64,000 nt of DNA from Chlorella sorokiniana (taxonomy: Eukaryota > Chlorophyta > Trebouxiophyceae > Chlorellales > Chlorellaceae), in the NCBI GenBank assembly GCA_025917655.1, contig CP084608.1, positions 2,418,001 through 2,482,000 on the forward strand. Reading direction: 5' to 3'. Position numbers and translations under genes: made by a program. Positions 33,883-45,824 of this stretch are shown piece by piece (positions within the stretch are counted from its first letter, which is position 1; each line of letters begins with the position of its first letter). The notes beneath the pieces are model-generated. The model worked only from the letters and a program-made list of their open reading frames with translations, did no database searches and was not told the DNA's origin.

Positions 33883-35331
33883 TCAGTGTGCGCTCCACAG
33901 GATGGGCACGCCGTCGTCCCGCCACGTCACGCGCCCCTCGCACAACGCCGCCACGCACTCGGGGTACAGCCGGTGCTCTTCCTTCAACACACGGGCCGCC
34001 AGCTGCTGGGGCGAGTCGGTGGGGAACACCGGGACCACGGCCTGCGCCAGGATGGGGCCTGCGGCAGCAGCGGCACAGCGGCACAGCGGGTCAAAACCCG
34101 GCGGTGGGTTCCGTGGCAGGGCGCCCGTGGCCACCGCCGCAAAGGCCTCGCCGCCACCACAATGATGTGCAGCGACTGCGCCGCCCGTGGGTGATGGTCC
34201 CGCAAGAAGCACGGCCATAGAAAGAAGATAGGCTGTGTTGCGTTGACCACGAGCAACCACTGCCCCAGCCACACCGCCAAACTGCCAGGCGCAACAGCAA
34301 GCCAGCCAGCCACGACAGCCGAGCAGGCCGCCCACCCGTGTCGTACTCTTCGTCCACAAAGTGTATCGTTGGGCCGCTGAACCGCGCGCCGCTGGCCACA
34401 ACCGCGCGGTGCACCTGCCAGGGAGGGGGACGCCAGGCAGTGCTCACAAACACATGGGAGGAGCTTGCCTTGTGAATGACCTGCCGCAGCGCCGCCTCCA
34501 GCCCTCTCCCCCACAACGGGGCTGGGCAGCAGCTCTTTGGGAGCCCCACCGCCGTCGCACCCGCGCGCCGTAGTAGCCCTGGCCGCCAAAGGCGGGCAGC
34601 AGGGCGGGGTGGATGTTGAGGATGCGGCGCTTGAAGGCCCTGACCAACTCCGAAGGGATGAGTTTGAGGTAGCCAGCCAGCACAACAACATCCACACCAT
34701 ATTCCTGCAGGAATGGAGTGAGGCAACAATTCTGCGCAAACGGTCCATTGGAAGGATGAATCCAGTAAATCAGTAAAATCAGTAAAATCAAAAGACGGGA
34801 CAAGACACAGGCGCAAACGTATCGATACAGGTGCTGCAAATTCGGGGGGAGGAGATTGGCGGCACACGGCCCTGCCCGCCATATGCACCTGCGTCAGCTG
34901 CTGCACCAGCTGCTCTGGCTGCAACCCCGCCGAGGGATCATCCTTGAGTGCGGGGTAAGTGAGGGTGGGGATGCCATGCTGTCGCGCGTATTCGCAGCCG
35001 CCGCAGGTTGGGGCGTTGCTGACGACTACGGCGACCTCTCCGTGGATGGTGCCCTGCTGCGTGGCGGCGTGGATGGCGCGGAAGTTGGACCCCCTCCCGA
35101 GACAAACACGGCCAGGCGCTTCTTTGGGGGCGCTTCTCCGCTGTGGTGCGGTGGCGTGGGTTGAGTTGCCGCCGCTGCTGCTGCTGCCTGCTGGATACAA
35201 CAGCGATGATGTGTGCGGCTGCCAAACTGGCTGATGGCTCTACGAGATTGCGGTAGCAACAACGTGCAGCGCAAAGGCATCAGGACATGGCCGCATGCCG
35301 GTCCATTGATTGCTTGCTGCAGTGTCCTCAT
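33883..35331 (-). CDS. purN: Phosphoribosylglycinamide formyltransferase (GART, PurN type)
   Basis: Third step of de novo purine synthesis: transfers a formyl group from 10-formyl-THF to GAR. The first in-frame ATG is 35331, giving an organellar presequence (MRTLQQAINGPACGHVLMPL...); ATG 35280 is an alternative. The core begins KKRLAVFVSGGGSNFRAIHA (phosphate-binding loop), then VVVSNAPTCGGCEYARQHGI, VVVLAGYLKLIPSELVRAF, and the active-site segment RRILNIHPALLPAFGGQGYY, where the Asn and His of NIHPALLPAF are the catalytic pair. Next are HRAVVASGARFSGPTIHFVD-EEYDTG (catalytic Asp region), PILAQAVVPVFPTDSPQQLA and EEHRLYPECVAAL, ending PILWSAH at TGA (33883-33885). The glycine loop is broken by one missing base in C5 at 35090-35094. 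All catalytic residues are present once this is allowed for. Plants carry this enzyme in plastids. Confidence 0.95.
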
Positions 35332-35727
35332 AGTTGGCAATCGTTCTCGAAATGCATGCAGTCGTAGCTTGTCGTGCACTCCGCCACTTGCGCCCTATGA
35401 CTGGCGCCACGATGGCAAGAGTGGGCTGAACGCCTCGTTTCAATCCTGGGGCCCATTGTCCCCGACAATTTGTGTCCCAAGACCATACTCCGGCCCCGCC
35501 AGAGCACACATTTCTCTGTCCGCCCTTTCGCCGTGCCGCACTCCGCAGCAACGCCGTCTTGCCGCCACATAGACACTTGCATTATCCGCCCTGAAGGTTC
35601 TGTAGACTCGCAAGCGCGCCAGGCAAGCCACCGAGACCAGCTTTGGGCACCCCGTCACCCCGGCAGCCCTGTGGGCTCCTTGACCGAGGCCCCCTTTTCT
35701 GATTGATTGCAGCGATCGGCGCGTGCC
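35332..35727. other. Divergent intergenic region GART/CLC
   Basis: About 400 bases between divergent starts, probably a bidirectional promoter region. No protein or RNA gene was recognised. Confidence 0.5.
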
Positions 35728-38700
35728 ATGGCGGCGCGCTTGGCGCGGCAGCCGCTGGCTGCCAAGCCGGGTGTCACTGCCAGCTGCTGGCGGCAGCGCG
35801 CTTCGCGGCGGCCTCCCTCCCTACTACCCCGCGGCACACGGCGGCGCCTAGGATGCTCTGCCCAGCTGCAGCCGACCCCTCCCCACCCGGGGCTGCAGCT
35901 GCAGCGGCAGGCGTGACGACAGCATCGCCCGCGCCGCCCGCCCCCGCCGTCGCCCTGCCGCCGCAGGGCCGCGGGAGCGGCGGCGGCGGCGAGGGGCCCG
36001 CGCCGCCGCCCATCAAGGACGAGCCCGAGCTGGCGCTGCTGCTCATTGCCTGCGGCATCGGCCTGGCCACGGGCGCCTGCATCGTGGGGTTCAACGTGGC
36101 GGTGCATGCGATACGGGACGCCATCTGGCAGGACCAGGAGCTGCTGACCAGCAACGCCGCCGCCCGGCTGCGGGAGATCACAGAAACCGACCTGTGGCCC
36201 AAGGTGGTCTTCCCGCCGCTGCTGGCAGGCCTGGCGGTCGGCAGCCTCGGCTGGGCCATCGGCGGCTACGAGGACCGGCCGCTCCCGCGGCTGGGCCCCG
36301 CTGCCGGCGGCGACCAGCCGCAGCAGCAGCAGCAGCAGCAGCAGGCGGGGGCGGCAGGCGCCGCCGCCACCACCAGCGCCTGGGAGCGCTGGAAGCTGGG
36401 GGCGGCGGCGGTGGTGCGGCCCGTGTCGCGGGCCGTGGCCGCCGCCATCACGCTGGGCTCGGGCGCGTCGCTGGGGCCGGAGGGGCCCTCTGTGGACATC
36501 GGAAAGTCGGTGGCGCAAGGCCTGGGCTCCTCGCTGCGATCCCGCCAGCGACACCCTCACCGCTCTCATCGCCGCGGGCAGCGGTGCGGGCGTGGCGGCG
36601 GGCTTCAACGCTCCAATCTCGGGTGAGCGTGTGTGTGTGTGTGTGTTGGGGAGGAGGGGGGCTGTCTGGCCGGCGGGTGCCCTGGGAGCTTTCAGCTCCC
36701 GGCCGACCGTCCGCTCCTCACCCCCCGCCCCGCCCCCGAACCTGCAGGCGTCTTCTTCGCGGTGGAGACGGTGCTGCAGCGCACGCGGCGCGACCCCGGC
36801 GACGGCAGCGCGCAGCAGCAGCAGCAGCAGCAGGCGCTCACAATTGCGATGGTGCTGCTGGCATCCGTGCTGGCGGCCATCGTGTCGCAGGCGGGCCTCG
36901 GCTCCTCCCCCGCCTTCCGCGTGCCCGAGTACAGGTGCGTTTTACTCTTTTCGGTGGGCCCGGGTGCTGCACGGCACTGTACCGAACTCTCGGGGCCGGG
37001 GTGCTGCAAGGAACTTGCTTTACTCCCGGGGCCCGGGCGCGGCAAGGCACCTGGCTGGCACACGCTGTGTGGGGGTGGAGGCTGGGCTGGGGACCCGCCA
37101 GGTCATCCAGCGCTGGATCAAGCTCGTCCAGCGCGCTTGCTAGCTAGCGCCTCGCTACGCCTTGCCGCGCCTTGCCGCTCACTGGCGGCACGCCCCGTAC
37201 CGCCCCGTACCGCAGGCTGGAAGCCCTGTACGAGCTGCCGCTGTACCTCCTGTTTGGCGCGGTGTGCGGCCTCGTCTCCGCCTCTTGCTCCTTCTCCACC
37301 AAAGTCGCCACGGGTGAGGCGCTCCTTCCCGACCATGCCCAGGCGGCAGCGCGGCGCGAGGAAGGGGTGCAGGCACCCTGTACGCCTCCTGCCTCACCGC
37401 GGGCAGCTGATGCCGCCTGTCCGCAAGCTTCATGCATCCACCGCCGCCACCACCATCCTTCCTCCCTTTTGAAGTCGCACCAGCACTCGCTCTTACCAGT
37501 ACATGTTTCTTCTCCCCTCTCCAGAGGCGTTTGACGAGCTGCGGGAGCAAAACTCGTTCGAGGCGGCGCTGACCCCCGCCATGGGCGGCCTCACCACCGG
37601 CATGCTGGCCCTGAGCTATCCCGAGATTCTGTACCAGGTGGGTGGGCGGTACAGGCAGTACCTGCAGCACCAACGCCACCGACCCAACCAGCAGCTGAGC
37701 GGCAGCGCTGAGGAGACACAGCACGCCTGGGCTGGCGCCGAACCCACCAGCCCTGGCCCCCAGAAAGAAATATGCAGTTTGCCTTGCGGCCAGGGCGCCC
37801 ACTGGCTCTCCGCTGGCACTCACCGCCACCCGTCCGCTCGCCCTTTCTCTAGCGACACCAAGTCTCAAGCATTTCCCTCTAAGCCCGCTCGCACCCCGCA
37901 CCCGGCACCCCGCAGGGCTTTGACAACGTGAACAACATCCTGTCCAGCAACGGCTCCTACGCCCCCGGCCTGCTCATCCAAATCGTGGTGCTCAAGGTCA
38001 TCGCCACCGCCATCTGTCGCGGCTCGGGCCTGCAGGTGCGCCCCCGCACCCTCCACCCCCGCCCTGCCTGCTGCCCTGCCTGCTGCGCTGCTGTTGGGTG
38101 TCCCGCGTCGCGCCCTGCCGAAATGGCAGCACATGTGCGGCACGCTTTCACGGCTGCGCCACCGCAGGCGACACCGCCAGCCATGCCCCTGCCCCTCCCA
38201 GCCTGCACTTGGGCTATAATGGGGTGTGCTCCAGCACTCGTTTCCTGCTGCCCGCGCTGACGGCGCTTCATCCCGTCCTCTCCCGGGTGGTTTCCACAAC
38301 CCCTCCCGACCCTCCTGCCCCGGCCTCGTCTTGCTCCCGCTGCAGGGCGGCCTCTACGCGCCCTCCATCTTCATCGGCGCATCGCTGGGCACTGCCTACG
38401 GGCTGATAGTGCATGCGGTGGGGGACCCCCTGGGCCTGGCCCTCTCCGCCCCTCAGGCCTACGCTCTGGTCGGTGAGCGCTGCGCGGAAGCTGCTCCTTC
38501 GGGGCAGATCCTTCACGGGGAGGGGAGCGGGCACTCGCAAGGCCTGCTGCTGCGGCGTGCCCTGCTGCCCCGTGATGTCCTTGATGCTCAGCTACAGATG
38601 TTTGCTTGCTTGTTGTGCTGGGCTCGCGGGGCAGCCAAGGCTCGCTGTGCTGCGGTGCGCCACGGCGCTGCACCTCGCACAACGGTTTCGGCTGGCCGCT

Positions 38701-39958
38701 GGATCGCTCGCTCGCAGCGGATCCTGCCAGCGGGCCCGTTTGCTGCTGCATCCATTGTCCTCCTCCAGCCATTGTGGCGGCCTCGCCGAGCCGCTGCACA
38801 AAACAGCCGGCCACAAGGGTCCGCGGGGGTCTGCGCCTGGTCGAGTAAGAGAGCGCTGCCGCGCCCCCCCCCTCCCCCTGCAGGCGTGGCCGCCCTGCTG
38901 GCCTCCAACTGCGCGGTGCCGCTCACCTCGGTGCTGCTGCTGTTTGAGCTGACGCGAGACTACCTCATCATCCTGCCCACCCTGGCCGCCGTGGGCATCA
39001 GGTGGGCGGCTGCGTGGGCAACTGCTGCGGTGGGGGCTGCTGTGGGGGCCGCCGCGTGGGCTGCGGTGTGGGCTGCAGTGTGGGCTGCTGTGTGGGCTGC
39101 TGCGCGTGCAATGTGCTTGCTGACAGGAGCGAGGGCCGCCGCCGCTGGGGAGGAGCTCTGCTGCCATGCAGCGGGGAAGGGGCACCGCCAGGGGCAGCGG
39201 CGGCGGCTCAAAAGCAGCGTGAGCCGCGTGAGCGCAAAGTTTTTCTTCGGTGGCAGGCCTGGAAAATGTTGATGCTGATGTCGTGCCCACCCCGCCGGGC
39301 CCCTTCCTCGCAGCTTCTGGGTGTCCTCGCTGGCGGCGCCCACCGTCAAGCGCGCCGCCCGCGCCCGCCGCATGGTGGCCGCCGCCGCCGCCTCGGCCGC
39401 CGTGGGCACCACCAAGCTTAGCCGCGCGGACACCGAACGGGCGTTGGTGGGCAGCCTGCAGGGCAAGCTGGCTGCGGTGCCAGCGGCGGCGGCGGCCGCA
39501 GCGGCGGCGGCGGCGGCGGCGCAGCCGCCGCCAGCTGCGCAGCCGGCGCCCGGGGGCCCGCGGAGCTGGCGGCGGCGGCTGCCCGCGGCGGCACCGCGCT
39601 GTCTGTGGCCTGTGCCCTGGAGCAGAGCTGCTTGCTGGTGGAGGCGGACATGCCTGTGGAGCGGGCGCTGCAGCTGATGGAGGCCGACGATCAGCACGTG
39701 GCGGTGGTGCTGGCCTCGGATGGCGGCGTGATGGGCCTGGTGACCCGCGAGATCCTGGAGCAGTGTGTGGAAGCTGCCGAGGAAGCTGCTGGGGAATCCA
39801 CGACCTCCGACGGCGGCAGCAGCACCGATGGCCCCGACGGCAGCGGCAGCGCCAGGCAGCGGCGGAGGCGCGGGCGCGCCATGGCGGCGGCGGAGGGCGG
39901 CGGCGGCGCCGCGCCGCCCGCGGCCTCCGCCGCGCTTTCCTCTCGTGGCGAAGAGTAA
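35728..39958 (+). CDS. CLC-type chloride channel/transporter, plastid CLC-e/f-like
   Basis: The ATG at 35728 opens an Arg/Ala transit-like N-terminus (MAARLARQPLAAKPGVTASC), which needs one added base near 35880 to join the downstream frame. Membrane core: LALLLIACGIGLATGACIVG, KVVFPPLLAGLAVGSLGWAI, ITLGSGASLGPEGPSVDIGK (anion-selectivity/gating segment with the gating Glu of GPEGP), ALIAAGSGAGVAAGFNAPIS, FFAVETVLQR, LYLLFGAVCGLVSASCSFST, GGLTTGMLALSYPEILYQ, LLIQIVVLKVIATAICRGSG, GGLYAPSIFIGASLGTAYG, and GVAALLASNCAVPLTSVLLL-FELTRDYLIILP. The last exon carries a CBS-like region (MPVERALQLMEADDQHVAVV, DGGVMGLVTREIL) and ends at TAA 39956. LGPEGPSVDIGKS is characteristic of the plant CLC-e/f clade found in plastid/Golgi membranes. 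A frame change near 36540 before SDTLTALIAAG does not fit the single-missing-base pattern. Low-complexity Gln and Ala inserts are clade-typical. Confidence 0.91.
39005..39110 (+). repeat. 12-bp minisatellite in CLC intron
   Basis: Imperfect tandem units of GTGGGCTGCDGT follow the donor after AAVGIS, at the start of the last large intron. Confidence 0.8.
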
Positions 39959-40278
39959 GGCGGCGGCCATGCCTGCAGCTGGCAGCGCCATGGCACCTTT
40001 CCTGATGCCGTCTGTTCCTTCCGGATTCATCTGTACAACAGAGCGTGGGCGGCGGCGACGGCAGCAGCGTCTGCCTGCGCCCCCCTGGCGCCTGCACTCA
40101 TTCATCCACGTCCTCGAACGAATTGATTTACACCTGCCCCATCCCTGCAATACCTTTTGCTGCGTGCGCTGGGGCCACCCCGCCGTGCTCGTCATACTAT
40201 TATAGCCTTTGCCTGCTGCCCGGCTCCAGCCCCCCTCGCCGTGCTGGCGTTGCTGCTGTCGCTGGCAGCAGGCTGTTG

Positions 40279-40591
40279 TTAAATACCTACGCAATTCATT
40301 CGATTCCTTGCAGCAACGCGCATCAGTAAACGCCAACGTATGCGAAACAAAGGAGGGTGGCGGCGAGTATCGGGACAGTAGAATTTTCTGCTGTGAGAAA
40401 ATAGTTGGGGGCAGGACAATCTTGCCAGGGTGCGCAAGACACGCGCCCTCATCGCCCCTCTTGCGCAGCCGCCTGGATGGAAGGCCGCCTGCTGCTGCCA
40501 GCGCTGCACGCCGACACACGCCGCGGCGGCAGCGGCGCCAGAGAGGCCGCACGTTGGCGCTGTGAGCTGGACCGCCGCAGCATGCCAGGCC

Positions 40592-40622
<31 letters not shown>

Positions 40623-43600
40623 GACTGCAGCGAGCCGCGGCGCTCCCTGAGCCATCAGCTGGCTCCCCGGCTGCTGCCGCCGCCGCCACGGGCCCCAGCT
40701 GCGGCAGCAGCAGGCTGCTGCGCCGCCGCGCGGCCGCCCGCGCGGCGGCCTGCAGCCGCGCCTCGGCGGCAGGGCTCAGCGTGCGCAGCAGCTGGTCCTG
40801 CCGCTCTTGTGGCAGCAACGACAGCACCTCCCCCATGTCTCCGCCCTCCAGCAGCGGCAGCAGCAGCGCCGCCGCCGCGGGGGTCCCATCAGCAGCAGGT
40901 GCGTCTTCTCCGCCGCCGTCAGCAGCTGGAAGTGCGCGTGCAGCGCAGACGCGGCATCCAGCGGCGGCAGCGTTCCGGTCTCCTCCTCGGCTGCCGCTTC
41001 CCCTGCTGCCGCTGCCGCTTCCACTGCTGCTTGACACCCCTGCGGCGAAGGTTCTTCTTGTTTCCTCAGCGCGGAGCCTGCCGGATCTCCGGAGGAGCAG
41101 GAGGAAGGGCCGCTGGCGCCGAGCAGCTTGCGGCGGCCGCCTGAGGCTGGGCACAGGATCCAGTCGCCGCAGCAGCACCTTGCTGGCTGGGTTCCGGGTC
41201 GAGCGGCGCAGGCCTGCCTGTAGCTGCGTCCTCGGAACATGCAGCGCTCCCTGCTGGTGACGCCGGCTGGCCTGCTGCTGCCGCGGCCTCGGCCGCGGCG
41301 CGAGCGGCGGCAGCCCTGCGCTGGTGAGCCAACGCGAGGGCAGCCGAGCGGGTGCCCGCCGTCGGCACCAGCCGCAGCAAGGCGTGCTGCTGCGCGCGGG
41401 CGCCAGCGGCAGCAGGACCGCCACCTCAGCGGGCAGCGCCGCTGCCAGCATGGCGCTGAGGTGACGCTCCGGCAGAGCCGCCAGCACCTCTTCCGCCCAG
41501 GCGGCGCCCGCGGGACCGCTGCTGCCCCCTGTCGTCGCTGCTGCTGCTGCTGCGGCTGATGCGTGGCGGGGTGCGCCTGCCGCTCCTGCTGCCGCCCGTC
41601 GAGTTCCGCCGCAGCCAACAGCAGCTGCAGCCCAGCCGCAGGCGGCGTCCACTGCAGCAATGCCGCCGCCCCGCTGGCAGGCACCTCCAGCAGTACCTCC
41701 AGCTGCTCGGCAGCTTCCAGCCCCAGCACCAGCCCTGCAGCCAGCTGCCGCGGAGCCGCCGCAACCACCGCCGCCTGCAGCCGCCGCCCCAGCCCCGCAA
41801 ACGTGTGCTGCGCAGCCTCGGTGGCCTGGCCCGCCAGCAGCCGGGCCAGCAGCAGCGGCTTGCGGTGGATGGCGGCGTCAGTGGCTGCCGCCAGAACAGG
41901 GCCCATGTCCGTGTAAAGCTGCGCGGAGGGTGAAACAGGCAGACAGGCGCACGCATTGCATCGCTATCAGGTTATCAGGATGGAAACAAGGTGGCATGGC
42001 AGACGCGCCACGTGTGGATGCTGGCGCAGCAGCAACGCGGCGGCGGAGGCTGCCAGTTTCAGCATCTGTCGCACGCAACGCCGGCGGCGAGGGCGCAGGT
42101 CAGCGGCGGCGGCGGCGGCAGCAGCCAGGCAAGGCAGCGCCCACCTGCAGCCGGGCCGGCTCCTCCAGATGCACCACCAGCCCTGCTCGCTCGCCGTCGT
42201 TCAAGGCCACCAGCAGGGCCTGGCGCTGCGGCGGCGGCAGGCCCAGGAGCACCACTGCGCGGGCCTCGGGCCGCAGGTGGTGCAGCGGGGCGGGGCGGGC
42301 CCTGCCAGGCTGGGCTGCTCTCCAGCGTGCGCCGCAACGGCGGCAGCGGCTGCCCCGTTTGTGGAGGGCCGCAACCGGCTGGGCTGCCGGGGGCCGAAGC
42401 CTCGGGGCCCGCCCCCGAGCCTGCCCCCAACGCAGCGGCGGCCGAGTGTGCGCCTGCAGCAGCGGAAGCGGCGCCCAGGGCGGCCGCCACCGCCGCTCCG
42501 CGCGCCCCCCGCTCCCGCCAGTCTCGCCGGCGCTGCTGCAGGGCCACCGTGGCGGCGGCGGCGGCCTCCACGTCGGCAAGCTGGTCGATGAGGGGGCCGC
42601 TGCTGCATCGGGGCTGAAGCCCAGCCCGCAGCTGCATGCCAAGCATAAGAAAGCGCAGCTGCCGTGAGGCCAGCTCCGGATCAGAAAAAGCCACGTTTGC
42701 TGCAAGCCAGGCAAGCATGCCCGCCCCGCCGCGCCCAACACTCCCACCTTTGCACGGCTTCCGCACGCGCGGCAGCCGGCAGCAGCGCCGCGCCGCGGCG
42801 GCGTAGCGCCAGCGCAGCGCGGCTCGCCGCCGCCGCAGGTGCCCCTCCAGCTGGCCCTGCCGCTCCTCCGCTGCCGCCAGTGCGTCATGCAGCGCAGCAG
42901 CTTCCTCGCGGCTGTCCTGCAGCGCCAGGTTTGTGGTCTCCTGATCCTGCGGTACCACGGTGGTCCCAGCGGGACGATTTGGCGGGTGCCAGCCAAGAGG
43001 TCAACGCTCGCACAGCAAACCCTCCCCAGTTCTGCGCCCCTGCCTATTCAAAACAACCCGCGCTCGCCGTTTCACACCAGCTGCAGCCCCCAAAACGCTG
43101 AGAAACACCGGATGCACGCAAACACGAGCCCCGCTCTCACGTTTCGCAGGCGCATGATTTCGCGGCGCAGGAACTCGGCGCTGCTGGCCTCCCAGCGCAG
43201 CAGGCTGGCCTCCGCCGCCAGGTTGGCGTTGTCGGCGGCCAGGGCCAGCACCTGTTCCTGCTGCTGCTGCAGGGTGGCCGACAGCACGCCTGCGGCAGCA
43301 GGGGCGGGCATTTGGCGTGCGCTGCTGTGCAGCAGCAGTGGGCGGGCTCGAGTGCGCTGCGCTGTGCTGTGGTGTGCAGGTCAGCGGCGCTGTCCCGGCA
43401 GAGGGGGCAGGGCACTGGCTGGCAAGATGTAAGAGCTGTATAAGCAGTAATGCTGCGAGAGCGGGGCATTCGTCCAAATCGTGCGATCTCAAAAGCCCAA
43501 GATCTGACACCCTCCGCTTTCAGCAGCACAATAAGGCAGCGCAGAGCCCAGCAGCGCTTCACCCGTGTATCCGTTCCACAGGATGGCCAGCAGGCGGCCG

Positions 43601-45384
43601 CGCTCGGCGCAGCCCACCTCCACCTGCCGCACAGCTTCCGCCATACACGCCGCCAGCCCAGCTGCCAGGGAGGCGAAGCAGAAGGTGTCCCAGGCCGGGT
43701 CCCGGCCGCCGCTGGCGCCCGGCGCCGAGCCAGGGGCGGGCGGCGGCGGGCGGGCGGCGCCGCCGAGGCGCTGCTGCCACCAGAGGCGGGCAGCTGCAGG
43801 GACAGGTGTGGTGCTGGGGGAGGCTGGCGGCGGCCGCCCGGCGGCAGCGGTCTGAGCGTTGCTTTGGCGGCGGCTCCGGCGGCGCCGGAGCGGAGGAAGT
43901 GGCTAGTGTCCCGTACTGCTTGCACCAACTCACAGCCCGGATCCCCGCGACGGAGCTGCCGGCCAGCCAGGCCGGCCCCGCCAGCGCCCCCGCCCACGCC
44001 GCCGCCCGGCGACCCGGCTCGCGCCGGCGCGTCACAGCCCTCCTGCCGGGCGGCCGGCGGCGCGTCAAAGCCCGCCACCAGCCCCAGCAGAGCAGCGGAG
44101 CTGGAGCTGAGCAGCAGCTGCTGCCGCCACGCTGCGGCGCGGGCGGCGGCCGCCGCCGGATCGGCGAGCAGCTGGAGCAGCACCTCCACCGCCGAGGCAG
44201 CTTCCGCGCGGCTGCTGGGCGAGTCCGAGGGCAGCACCAGCAGGCAGGGCTGGCCGTCGGCGTCCGCGACGCGCACCGGCATGGACTCTGCAGGCGGCGA
44301 CAGCACGGAGCCTGGGTGCACAGCGCGCAAGAAGCTCGCTGGAGCGCAACAGGCACGCGCTGCGGCAAACTCAGCAAACTGGGCAAGGAGGGGGTGGGGT
44401 GCATGCCGTGCACACAAGGCACGCGCGGTTTGTGCCATCGGCACCCACCTGCGGCAAGGCCAGACTCCCCCTCGCAGCCTCACCTGCAAAGCGCTCGGTC
44501 AGCGGCGGCATGCGCAACAGCAGCAGCCCTCGCTGCACCCCCTGCTGCTGCCTGGCCCCGCGCCGCTGCGCCTGCCCAGCCCCGTCGCTGCCGTGGCCAC
44601 GTCCGCCCAGCAGGGGAGTGTGGTACTGGCGGCTGTGCAGCAGCTGAGCGCCCAGCCAGTGCGGCGCTGTCGCGCCGCCGGGCTCTGCCGCCGAGGCAGC
44701 AGGGTTGCGCGGCCTGGCTGCTGCCACGCCAGGCCCCGGCGGGCCCGTCCTGTGGCGCTGGCCCCGCCTGAGGCTGGGCACGCGGGGTGGCGGCAGCTGG
44801 AAGCCGGCCGCCGCATCCTGCTCACACTGCCCTGAAGCTGTGCGGTGCAGCGTCGGCAGCCCCCGCGCACCCAGCCTGGCCAACGCGTGCTGCGTGCAGC
44901 CGCTGCCGGGCCTCGAGGCAGCGACGGGCGCATTGGGCAGCAGCAGCGCGGGGATGGCCCAGGGGCGGCCTGCAGAGGCAGCCGAAGCAGAGGCGCTGCC
45001 AGCGGCACCAGGATGGCACGCCCCTCGCTTCGGTTGCTGCTGGCCAAATGCGCCGCCCGTTTTTCCCGAGGCTTCCCCTTCAGCCGTCTTCCTGCCTGAG
45101 CTGATGGCTGCCTTGAGCCTGGCGTGAAGCTGCTGCCAGGCCAGGGAGGTGTAGGCCGGCAGGGGCGCTGGCGCCTCGGCGGCCGCTGGCACCGGCGCCG
45201 CCTCGTCGTCGCCGCCATGCAGGCTGGCTGAGAACTCGCCCACCGGCAGCTCGGCCACCATGCGCTCGCTGGTGACCGAGTGTACGTGGCTCAGCTGCAC
45301 AGATGTAGGAGCGCGGACACTGGAGCCGCCAAACGAGGAATCGGGCAGCAGCGCCTCTCGCCGCCGCCCGCCGCTGCCGGCCAT
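40279..45384 (-). CDS. Large unrecognised Ala/Gln-rich protein with axonemal light-chain-like motif
   Basis: Multi-exon gene starting at ATG 45384 (MAGSGGRRREALLPDSSFGG). Exon 1 (44484-45384) is low complexity but includes YTSLAWQQLHARLKAAISS. Exon 2 starts ESMPVRVADADGQPCLLVLP. A conserved-looking stretch reads CMAEAVRQVEVGCAERGRLL-AILWNGY (near 43580-43650), resembling the E-hRQV..NCAERGLLL signature of axonemal dynein light intermediate chain domains. A coiled coil follows (LQQQQEQVLALAADNANLAA, EFLRREIMRLRN, then LHDALAAAEERQGQLEGHLR). C-terminal exons (41.9 to 40.6 kb) form short alpha-helical repeats such as GGDMGEVLSLLPQERQDQLL, EEVLAALPERHLSAML and LTAAEKTHLLLMG, loosely like MgtE-N superhelices. 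The 3' end is uncertain (stop at 40279 or 40449). Several frame changes occur in the low-complexity parts. Function unknown; a cytoskeletal/axoneme-derived scaffold is only a guess. Confidence 0.6.
40595..40620 (-). repeat. (CTG)n triplet repeat near the 3' end of the large unknown gene
   Basis: About nine CTG triplets. On the minus strand these read as poly-Ser, poly-Ala or poly-Gln depending on frame, which makes the C-terminus hard to fix. Confidence 0.9.
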
Positions 45385-45824
45385 GTTCGCCTGGCTAGAG
45401 GGCTGACCGAGCGGCTGGCGGCTTTGTGTATTACTTCATATTGTTTCCACGCTGTCGGCGGTCAACCGTGCGCCATTCAGCGGCCTGAAAGCCCTCCGGG
45501 GTTGTCACACGTCGCCAGGGACGCTTGGGCGGGCAGCATCTCACTTTAACAATTATGGACTAGCGACCGATTCGAAACCACGAGACTCGCATGCTGTTCC
45601 ATCTCCAAGCACGGCAGGGGACACGTCATCCGTGTCCTGGTGTCGCGTGCACTGCAAACGCCGTGCAGATCAAGGCCCAGCAAATCCATTGTCGATTGTT
45701 CTGGCACGCCTGTCATCAGGGTCATTCCGATCACTTTGTGAGCCCCTCTTGACACCCTCCCGCCCCTTTGAAGGAAGTGCGTTGCTAGGAGTCTGCAGCT
45801 CGGCATTTCGCCTTCGTTGTGACC
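45385..45824. other. Divergent intergenic region, possible shared promoter with MND1
   Basis: About 440 bases between the start of the large unknown gene (-) and the start of MND1 (+). It is less GC-rich than the flanking exons. No gene was seen. It includes the MND1 5' UTR. Confidence 0.5.

Noticed and set aside
38592-40552. Long overlapping minus-strand frames across the 3' end of the CLC gene
   Set aside because: Poly-Ala/Arg composition with no motif. The + strand carries conserved CLC helices and a CBS-like region.
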